Shown: positions 1 through 3,380 of the stretch, one piece after another
Layout: every line of letters starts with the position of its first letter
How positions within the stretch are numbered: the stretch's first letter is position 1
Assembly (NCBI GenBank): GCA_000433515.1
Contig: FR891137.1
Span: 1-5,836 of the forward strand
DNA from: Candidatus Colimorpha enterica
GTDB taxonomy: Bacteria > Bacillota > Clostridia > Oscillospirales > CAG-272
Direction: 5' to 3'
Length of the DNA: 5,836 bases
Notes under the pieces: model-generated
Databases searched by the model: none
The model's input: the letters and a program-made list of their open reading frames with translations, nothing else
Told to the model about the DNA's origin: nothing
Position numbers and translations under genes: made by a program

Positions 1-976
1 TGTGCTCTTCGGAAGGCCATTTCTGCGACGGATACTTTGTTGTGTCGAATATCACGCCGGTTTTCACGTTGTCGCTGAGAACCGTGAGGAAATCTATGAA
101 TTTCTCATCGCCCGCCGCGGTGAATATCGGATAGTCATCCGAGTTTTTGTCCATCGTCCTGTAGCCCGCGCCGATCCAGAGGGTCGGGTGTATCATGTCT
201 CCGCGTCCGTTCATTCCGACAGAGTCGTTGTCGGTGATGGTTCCGTCGTTGTCAAGGTCGCGCGTTGCCGCCTTTGCGTAGGTGAGCATTTTGTCGAACG
301 TCCAGGTTCCGTTCTTTACATCGGAATACGGGTCCTCAAGCGAGACATCCTTGCCCTTGTCTATGTTGTAGAAAACGCAGTTGGTCTGCGCGAACATATT
401 GAGGCACTCGGCGCTGTATGCGAAATAATAAATTTTGTTGACGCGCAGCATATCGTTTACGTCGTGAACGTACCACGGCTGTGTGAGGTCGTTGTACTTC
501 AGATCCGCGGTCGTTACGCAGTAGCCGTCGATGGCAAGAACGAAAGCCTCGCGCTGGATAAGCATATTCAGCTCGTATGCGTCCTCGCCGCTTCCGGCAT
601 AGGATTCAAGCATGCTTGAGCATTCCTCCCAGCTCTGGGCAAGCTCCTCGACAAACTTGATCTTGTACTTTTCCTCGATCATTGAGTTTCTCTTATACCG
701 CGCGGCAATGACCTTGTCTGCCGAGGACGAGTCGGCAAGGAAGCCGGTGTACATATTCGCGTAATCGTCGGGGAGCGTCAGAATACGGAAATCGCTGTTG
801 TTGTACGTGGTGTCCGGAAGATAATCGGCAACGTACAGCCCGGAGGTCTGTTCGCTTCCGCCGGTCGTACCGGAGGAATCGTCCTTGCCCGGATCACGCT
901 TCTGACACGACGACGCGACTGCACCGACGGCAAGAAGAGCGGCAAGAAGCAGCGGAATCAGCTTGTTTTTCTTCAT
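1..976 (-). CDS. Extracellular solute-binding lipoprotein, family 1 (sugar ABC transporter) type, 3' end outside window
   Basis: Seen: an open frame of 325 complete codons plus one base, from ATG at 976 and running off the left edge without a stop. The product starts MKKNKLIPLLLAALLAVGAV and has a lipobox ending in Cys24 (A-S-S-C), then a Ser/Gly/Thr-rich linker (about 30-46) typical of a membrane-anchored lipoprotein. The mature domain begins near residue 48. Residues 240-251 (DLDNDGTITDND) form an Asp/Asn-rich loop like the DxNGDGxxDxxD loops common in family 1 carbohydrate-binding proteins. The start is supported by AAGGAG at 985-990, 8 bases upstream. Known: such proteins capture sugars or oligosaccharides outside the membrane and deliver them to an ABC permease. 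Inferred: carbohydrate specificity, backed by a cre-like site in its leader. The family usually has about 450-550 residues, so roughly a third or more is missing here. No permease gene is visible. The exact ligand is unknown. Confidence 0.88.
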   Translation of the reverse strand, partial: MKKNKLIPLLLAALLAVGAVASSCQKRDPGKDDSSGTTGGSEQTSGLYVADYLPDTTYNNSDFRILTLPDDYANMYTGFLADSSSADKVIAARYKRNSMIEEKYKIKFVEELAQSWEECSSMLESYAGSGEDAYELNMLIQREAFVLAIDGYCVTTADLKYNDLTQPWYVHDVNDMLRVNKIYYFAYSAECLNMFAQTNCVFYNIDKGKDVSLEDPYSDVKNGTWTFDKMLTYAKAATRDLDNDGTITDNDSVGMNGRGDMIHPTLWIGAGYRTMDKNSDDYPIFTAAGDEKFIDFLTVLSDNVKTGVIFDTTKYPSQKWPSEEH

Positions 977-984
977 GGATCAGT

Positions 985-990
985 CTCCTT
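985..990 (-). promoter_or_regulatory. Shine-Dalgarno site of the solute-binding lipoprotein gene
   Basis: AAGGAG on the minus strand, 8 bases before the ATG at 976. It fixes the start and agrees with the signal peptide beginning at that codon. Confidence 0.85.
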
Positions 991-1076
991 TTTGTTTTTT
1001 CGATTTTTTGCCGTTGCGCACGAAACAACTCCCGCGGCGCTGTGCACTGTGCCGGTTTTTGTCGTTTGCAACCCAT

Positions 1077-1090
1077 TGAGAACGTTTTCA
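1077..1090 (-). promoter_or_regulatory. cre-like / LacI-family operator in the leader of the solute-binding protein gene
   Basis: Read on the minus strand, TGAAAACGTTCTCA matches every fixed position of the Gram-positive catabolite-responsive element consensus TGWAANCGNTNWCA. It is a CG-centred near-palindrome, as expected for CcpA or another LacI-family repressor. It lies about 100 bases upstream of the start codon and downstream of the candidate promoter, where a bound repressor would block elongation. Outer bases CCCAT (1072-1076) and ATGGG (1094-1098) could also form a hairpin with GAG/CTC inside. Which regulator binds is inferred. Confidence 0.55.
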
Positions 1091-1138
1091 CTCATGGGAT
1101 AATTCAGCATTACGCACAAGCTACTTTCGTTCGTGTTT

Positions 1139-1158
1139 ATACACTGATAACAGTGTAT
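1139..1158. promoter_or_regulatory. Perfect 8-bp inverted repeat over the candidate -10 box
   Basis: ATACACTG (1139-1146), spacer ATAA, CAGTGTAT (1151-1158). The right arm contains the candidate -10 hexamer of the solute-binding protein gene, which is where a repressor operator would sit. There is no T-tract, so it is not a terminator. The cognate regulator cannot be named from the sequence. Confidence 0.45.
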
Positions 1159-1180
1159 CAATTTCCTCGTCAAAAATCAA
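1152..1180 (-). promoter_or_regulatory. Candidate promoter of the solute-binding protein gene
   Basis: On the minus strand TTGATT (1175-1180) is followed after 17 bases by TACACT (1152-1157), each matching 4 of 6 positions of the housekeeping sigma consensus. Transcription would begin near 1145, giving a leader of about 170 bases. The match is modest, and alternative hexamers (TTGACG at 1168-1173, TATAAA at 1135-1140) are present but poorly spaced. Its position between two perfect inverted repeats makes it the best candidate. Confidence 0.35.
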
Positions 1181-1194
1181 GAGGAATTTTTGAC
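1169..1194. promoter_or_regulatory. Perfect 9-bp inverted repeat over the candidate -35 box
   Basis: GTCAAAAAT (1169-1177), 8-base spacer, ATTTTTGAC (1186-1194). It covers the candidate -35 hexamer of the solute-binding protein gene. An alternative pairing TTCCTC (1163-1168) with GAGGAA (1181-1186) overlaps it. Likely a DNA-level operator; low G+C argues against a stable RNA hairpin. Confidence 0.4.
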
Positions 1195-1314
1195 ACCGGA
1201 GTGCAACTATTTGTCCTGATGCAATTTTTGCACATTTTTTCGGCTCAAAAAGACAGTGATGATCACAGATTCCGCATTCATCCCGCAAAGCCCCGGTTTT
1301 TATCGCAAACAGAC

Positions 1315-1346
1315 AAAACCCCTTCTCCGGTCACCCGGAAAAGAGG
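1315..1346 (-). terminator. Intrinsic terminator of the zinc-ribbon gene
   Basis: On the minus strand a 12-bp stem (1335-1346 with 1319-1330, including two G-U pairs in RNA) closes a GTGA tetraloop and is followed directly by TTTT (1315-1318) and further T-rich sequence. It starts about 27 bases after the TAA stop at 1373. Stem, short loop and T-tract meet the rho-independent pattern, though the T-tract is short. Confidence 0.65.
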
Positions 1347-1372
1347 TCGTTTTTGCTTTTTCCCGAAAGGGA

Positions 1373-1648
1373 TTATCTCTGCCTCATGGCATTGAAGCAC
1401 TCGGTGCAGTATACCGGCTTGTCGTTCTTCGGCTCAAAGGGAACAAGCGCCTCTTTGCCGCATCCGGCACATACCGCGGAGAAAAGGTTTCTTGCCGGCT
1501 TTGCGGCGCTCTTTTTCGCGTCGCGGCACGCCTTGCATCTTGACGGCGCGTTGTTGAAGCCTCTCTCTGCGTAGAACTCCTGTTCTCCTGCAGTGAAGGT
1601 GAACTCCTGTCCGCAGTCCCTGCACTTCAGAATCTTGTCTTCGTACAT
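1373..1648 (-). CDS. Small double zinc-ribbon protein (probable zinc ribbon plus CxxC-x17-CxxC domain)
   Basis: A 91-residue protein, MYEDKILKCRDC..., with four CxxC pairs: Cys9/12, Cys38/41, Cys60/63 and Cys81/84. The N-terminal half (about 2-43) fits the probable zinc-ribbon family zf-trcl: CxxCG-x-EFTFTAGEQEFYAE then RCKxCR. The C-terminal half (about 60-86) fits the CxxC-x17-CxxC domain: exactly 17 residues between Cys63 and Cys81, with CGKEALVPFEP and PVYCTECF. Each pair of knuckles should bind one zinc. The cellular role of the family is not established; nucleic-acid or protein binding is a guess. I chose ATG 1648 because GAGG(T) lies at 1655-1659 about 6 bases upstream, the promoter is just ahead, and the family begins MYEDK. 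An in-frame ATG at 1732 would add 28 residues without SD or conserved sequence. It follows the sigma gene by 143 bases and has its own terminator. Confidence 0.9.
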   Translation of the reverse strand: MYEDKILKCRDCGQEFTFTAGEQEFYAERGFNNAPSRCKACRDAKKSAAKPARNLFSAVCAGCGKEALVPFEPKNDKPVYCTECFNAMRQR

Positions 1649-1674
1649 TGTTTTACCTCGCTTAAAAAAGTATA

Positions 1675-1703
1675 AATATATTTTTACCCCAAGCGGATTG
1701 CAA
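1675..1703 (-). promoter_or_regulatory. Candidate promoter of the zinc-ribbon gene
   Basis: On the minus strand TTGCAA (1698-1703) is separated by 17 bases from TATATT (1675-1680), a 4/6 and 5/6 match to the housekeeping consensus. Start would be near 1668, leaving a leader of about 20 bases that carries the SD. The -35 box lies inside an AGCGG-N7-CCGCT dyad (1691-1707), which might be an operator. Another -10-like TATACT occurs at 1669-1674 without a good -35. Confidence 0.5.
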
Positions 1704-1754
1704 CCGCTATCTTTGTATCCACCGGGATTCAACGCTTTTGTTAAGCTATCAGGG

Positions 1755-1800
1755 CATATGTGTTTTTTTCGGAATTACTGCGTGCTGAGAATCACATATG
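1755..1800. repeat. 8-bp inverted repeat overlapping the 3' end of the sigma gene
   Basis: CATATGTG (1755-1762) and CACATATG (1793-1800) are perfect inverted copies, 30 bases apart. The right copy includes the last His-Met codons and part of the stop codon of the sigma gene. No T-tract follows on the minus strand, so it is not an obvious terminator, and I found no other terminator between the sigma and zinc-ribbon genes. Read-through from sigma into the zinc-ribbon gene is therefore possible. Confidence 0.4.
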
Positions 1801-2319
1801 GTACCCGCTTCTGAGCTTGGATCTGGCTCTGAACAAAGCGTTGTCAACAGACTTTTCGTTTCTGCCGAGGGTTAAAGCGATATCCTTGTACGATTTTCCT
1901 TCAATATACATGATGAGAACCTTCTTCTCGTATTTCGTGAGAAGCCTGTCCATCATCTCCGATAACCCGTCAAGTGCCGGGAAGTATCTGTCGGTCGTGC
2001 GTGCGGAGGTTTTCATAAGCGAAGCCGCGGCTTTCCGCCGGTTTTCGGCTCCTGCTCTGCGCAGGATGCTTATCATCCTGTTGTTTATGCATATCTTCGC
2101 GTAAAGTCCGAAGGTGACGCCTTTTTTCTCCGTGTCATATGTCTTGACCGCGCGGTAAAAGGCAAGAAGCGCCTCCTGATGCAAATCGTCGGTGCTTTCG
2201 CCGCACATCCGGCGGTACTTTTCGACTGCCGCGCCGATAAGCGGACTGTATTTCGCCGCAAGCTCCGAAAAAGCCTGACCGTCGCCGTTTTTTGCCGCAA
2301 GAAGCAGATCAGCGTCCAC
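1792..2319 (-). CDS. SigH-like sigma-70 family RNA polymerase sigma factor
   Basis: A 175-residue protein if translated from the GTG at 2319. Region 2 spans about 15-90: DDLHQEALLAFYRAVKTYD (44-62) matches the core-binding 2.2 helix, and the following TFGLYAKICINNRMISILRR the 2.3-2.4 promoter-melting and -10-recognition part. Region 4 is at about 125-170 with the helix-turn-helix GKSYKDIALTLGRNEKSVDN followed by ALFRARSKL, strongly like the C-terminus of sporulation sigma factor SigH (GxSYQEIxxxLxRxxKSIDNALQRxKxKL). It lacks regions 1 and 3. B. subtilis SigH has about 218 residues, so this is a shorter SigH-like paralogue rather than certain SigH. Start choice: GGAGG at 2325-2329 lies 5 bases before the GTG, while the in-frame ATG at 2343 lies upstream of the predicted transcription start. 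Role: redirects RNA polymerase to an unknown regulon. No anti-sigma gene is adjacent. Confidence 0.85.
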   Translation of the reverse strand: MDADLLLAAKNGDGQAFSELAAKYSPLIGAAVEKYRRMCGESTDDLHQEALLAFYRAVKTYDTEKKGVTFGLYAKICINNRMISILRRAGAENRRKAAASLMKTSARTTDRYFPALDGLSEMMDRLLTKYEKKVLIMYIEGKSYKDIALTLGRNEKSVDNALFRARSKLRSGYHM

Positions 2320-2324
2320 ACTTA

Positions 2325-2329
2325 CCTCC
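2325..2329 (-). promoter_or_regulatory. Strong Shine-Dalgarno site that decides a GTG start for the sigma gene
   Basis: GGAGG on the minus strand, 5 bases before the GTG at 2319. It lies inside the frame that would be opened by the ATG at 2343, so the longer version would put the SD within coding sequence and lack an SD of its own. Confidence 0.75.
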
Positions 2330-2344
2330 GTGACCGATAACATA

Positions 2345-2372
2345 ATTATACCATTAATTTAAAAAAAGTCAA
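2345..2372 (-). promoter_or_regulatory. Near-consensus housekeeping promoter of the sigma gene
   Basis: On the minus strand TTGACT (2367-2372) and a perfect TATAAT (2345-2350) are 16 bases apart, 5/6 and 6/6 to consensus. The start point is expected near 2338, only about 19 bases before the GTG codon and downstream of the ATG at 2343. Flanking A/T tracts could strengthen it. The -35 box sits in a 10-bp palindrome. Confidence 0.75.
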
Positions 2373-2383
2373 CACTTTTTTTA
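2360..2383. promoter_or_regulatory. 10-bp perfect palindrome centred on the -35 box of the sigma gene
   Basis: TAAAAAAAGT (2360-2369), CAAC spacer, ACTTTTTTTA (2374-2383). The -35 hexamer lies in and next to the spacer. It may be an operator, a pair of bent A-tracts, or a weak A/T hairpin terminator for transcription from the DUF4364 side; the sequence alone cannot separate these. Confidence 0.5.
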
Positions 2384-2419
2384 CACTAATTTTACGACAC
2401 CATCCGACGCTGTACACAC

Positions 2420-2449
2420 TGCACAAAAACGCGCCCCTGTTTTTGTAAC
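2420..2449 (-). repeat. 30-bp palindromic motif, copy 1 (right half intact, left half degenerate)
   Basis: Read on the minus strand: a degenerate left end (GTTAC in place of TGCAC), A5C, central AGGGGC, then GTTTTTGTGCA. The core ACAAAAAC (2423-2430) and GTTTTTGT (2439-2446) forms a perfect 8-bp inverted repeat with an 8-base spacer. It aligns without gaps to copy 2 (23 of 30 identical by eye) and copy 3 (21 of 30). Confidence 0.55.
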
Positions 2450-2506
2450 ATTTGACCCGGCATTTTTTTGGTTTTGCCGGTTTCCGGGCGAAATGTTGCA
2501 CAAAAA
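2440..2506. repeat. Long imperfect inverted repeat joining motif copies 1 and 2
   Basis: TTTTTGT (2440-2446), AACATTT (2447-2453) and CCCGG (2456-2460) pair with ACAAAAA (2500-2506), AAATGTT (2491-2497) and CCGGG (2484-2488). There is a 2-base bulge on the right arm and a 2-base internal mismatch. An inner CCGGCA (2457-2462)/TGCCGG (2475-2480) pairing competes. The stem gives no T-tract in the minus direction, so it is not a standard terminator although it lies just after DUF4364. Confidence 0.55.
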
Positions 2507-2526
2507 CCGGCCCCTATTTTCGTGCA
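2497..2526 (-). repeat. 30-bp palindromic motif, copy 2
   Basis: Read on the minus strand: TGCAC, an A-rich stretch, central AGGGGCCGG, TTTTTGTGCA. The two 11-base arms (2497-2507 and 2516-2526) are inverted repeats with 9 of 11 positions paired. It lies 11 bases after the DUF4364 stop codon. Confidence 0.55.
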
Positions 2527-2536
2527 GGATGCACAA

Positions 2537-3091
2537 TCAATCGATAAGGTAATTCACCTCGCCGGTCAGCACCGCAAGGATGCCGCGGTAAACAACCTCC
2601 GGCTTGTCATAGAAATTGTGCCTTATTTTCTCAAGCTGATTTGCACTTTCAAGCGTCAGGGTCACGTGCATGATCTCCTCGTCCTTCTCGCTGATGACGC
2701 AGTCGGCTTCGAACCTGCCGTTTTTAAGCGTGCAGAAGTCGAATTTCACCTTCGCCCCGCGCTCCTTGAAGGACAGAAGCCGCAGCGCGCTCTTCAGGCT
2801 CTTTTCCTTGATGTTGTTGATGATGCGGCTGTCAAGCGTATCGACAACATATGCGCCCTGCTCCGTCACCCGGTAGATCTCGTCGCCCTCCTTGCCTTCG
2901 CCCGCCATCTCCTCGATGTTTCCGGCCTCAAGCAGCTCCGCAAAGCACTCCACAAAGTCAAAGTACCCGACATAACCGTCCTGAACCACAATGTCGTTTA
3001 TGCTGACAAAATCAAGCGGACGCCCGACGTGGCGCATGAGATAGAGTATAAAAATTTTTATATCGTTCTTGTCTTTAAGCTGTGCCTGCAT
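2537..3091 (-). CDS. DUF4364 family protein (winged-helix N-terminus)
   Basis: 184 residues, close to the usual length of the DUF4364 family of Clostridia. Residues about 8-75 look like a winged helix: DIKIFILYLMRHVGRPLDFVSINDIVVQDGY..., a helix with FAELLEAGNIEE, then a wing ending YRVTEQGAYVVDTL. This order, a short helix-turn-helix followed by a beta hairpin and 'T-x-x-G', is that of DNA-binding winged-helix proteins. The C-terminal half (about 85-184) is an alpha/beta domain with IKEKSL, then strands VKFDFCTL, FEADCVISE and MHVTLTLES. No signal peptide or membrane segment is present, so it is cytoplasmic. The family has no established function; a transcriptional role is inferred from the fold alone. 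The start has GAGG at 3100-3103, 8 bases upstream. No convincing promoter hexamers are seen immediately upstream, and no classical terminator downstream, where the palindromic motif copies lie. Confidence 0.85.
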   Translation of the reverse strand: MQAQLKDKNDIKIFILYLMRHVGRPLDFVSINDIVVQDGYVGYFDFVECFAELLEAGNIEEMAGEGKEGDEIYRVTEQGAYVVDTLDSRIINNIKEKSLKSALRLLSFKERGAKVKFDFCTLKNGRFEADCVISEKDEEIMHVTLTLESANQLEKIRHNFYDKPEVVYRGILAVLTGEVNYLID

Positions 3092-3139
3092 GATAACGCC
3101 CTCACTCGCTTTTACACCGCCCGGATGCGCAGCAAATCA

Positions 3140-3161
3140 CTCTTGCCGGATTCATCAAGAG
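3140..3161. repeat. 6-bp inverted repeat upstream of DUF4364
   Basis: CTCTTG (3140-3145) and CAAGAG (3156-3161) with a 10-base spacer, about 50 bases upstream of the DUF4364 start. On the plus strand a run of seven T follows a few bases later, but no plus-strand gene ends here. It could be an operator or chance. Confidence 0.3.
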
Positions 3162-3191
3162 CCTGCTTTTTTTCAGAAGTTTTTGAAGATT

Positions 3192-3267
3192 CTTAAGGGA
3201 CTTTTTTCAAAAAGTCCCTTAAGGCGGGTGGGAGCAATGCCAAGGCATTGCTCCGGGCAGCGCCCGG
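3192..3267. repeat. Three-hairpin palindromic block, probable dispersed REP/MITE-type intergenic repeat
   Basis: Three perfect inverted repeats lie almost end to end. First, a 15-bp stem (3192-3206 with 3209-3223; arms begin CTTAAGGGAC, 2-base loop). Second, an 11-bp stem GGAGCAATGCC (3231-3241) with GGCATTGCTCC (3244-3254), 2-base loop. Third, a 6-bp stem CCGGGC (3253-3258) with GCCCGG (3262-3267). Stems this long with minimal loops and no spacing suited to termination are unlike the surrounding DNA. Clostridial genomes carry interspersed palindromes of similar form, from general knowledge, but copy number cannot be judged from one window. It sits between oppA and the DUF4364 gene. Confidence 0.6.
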
Positions 3268-3289
3268 CATATATAATTCCCCCCACAGG

Positions 3290-3327
3290 AAAAACCGGGG
3301 CTGCCGCAGATCGTGCGGCAGCCCGGT
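3290..3327 (-). terminator. Intrinsic terminator of the oppA-like gene
   Basis: On the minus strand a 14-bp stem with a single bulged G (3314-3327 with 3294-3308, perfect 11-bp core GGGCTGCCGCA/TGCGGCAGCCC) and 5-base loop is followed by TTTTT (3290-3294, partly in the stem). It begins about 54 bases after the TAA at 3381. The long G/C stem and following T-run make it a convincing rho-independent terminator. In the plus direction no T-tract follows. Confidence 0.75.
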
Positions 3328-3380
3328 GGCTTGATCCGGAAGTTCCGGTACGGATGACGTCTTTGTTGCCCGCCGTCCCT

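Larger units (their letters stand above)
977..1372. other. 396-base intergenic regulatory region between the zinc-ribbon gene and the solute-binding protein gene
   Basis: No convincing gene lies here; the open frames on both strands have no matching SD and no family resemblance. Reading with the minus-strand genes, it holds the intrinsic terminator of the zinc-ribbon gene (1315-1346), a short palindrome GTGAT-G-ATCAC near 1257-1267, a GTGCAA/TTGCAC arm pair (1201-1206 and 1228-1233), a 9-bp inverted repeat (1169-1194), an 8-bp inverted repeat (1139-1158), a candidate promoter (1152-1180), a cre-like site (1077-1090) and a leader of about 170 bases before the lipoprotein start. The density of dyad symmetry suggests a regulated promoter. 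Confidence 0.6.

Noticed and set aside
2..619. 205-codon open frame on the plus strand
   Set aside because: It is antisense to the solute-binding protein, whose signal peptide, lipobox, SD and Asp-rich loop are clear. The plus-strand product has no SD and no recognisable features; the G/C-rich third positions of the real gene keep the opposite frame open.
1201..1233. GTGCAA/TTGCAC pair as a fourth copy of the 30-bp motif
   Set aside because: The arms are in the opposite sense (GTGCA outside first), the G4 centre is absent and the length differs.
1362..1373. TCCC-GAAA-GGGA hairpin as terminator of the zinc-ribbon gene
   Set aside because: The stem is only 4 bp and is followed by A residues, not T, on the minus strand. 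The stronger hairpin at 1319-1346 with TTTT is preferred.
1042..1395. 117-codon plus-strand frame covering the intergenic region
   Set aside because: It crosses a cre-like site, two promoter dyads and a minus-strand terminator, has no SD, and its protein is of low-complexity, unfamiliar composition.
1649..1732. 28-residue N-terminal extension of the zinc-ribbon protein
   Set aside because: The extension crosses the promoter hexamers and SD of the gene, and the family starts at MYEDK.
2468..3196. 242-codon open frame on the plus strand
   Set aside because: It is antisense to DUF4364 and runs through the intergenic palindromes at both ends. No SD and no family resemblance.
3192..3223. 15-bp palindrome as an intrinsic terminator
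   Set aside because: Its T-run is inside the stem and no T-tract follows on either strand. The oppA terminator is found upstream of it at 3290-3327.
3268..3277. TATAAT at 3272-3277 as a plus-strand promoter
   Set aside because: No acceptable -35 box is found at 16-18 bases and no plus-strand gene follows; it lies between the repeat block and the oppA terminator.
2344..3380. CRISPR or tandem repeat array suggested by repeated short motifs
   Set aside because: The repeats are palindromic, only two adjacent copies exist, spacers are not uniform, and no cas genes are present.
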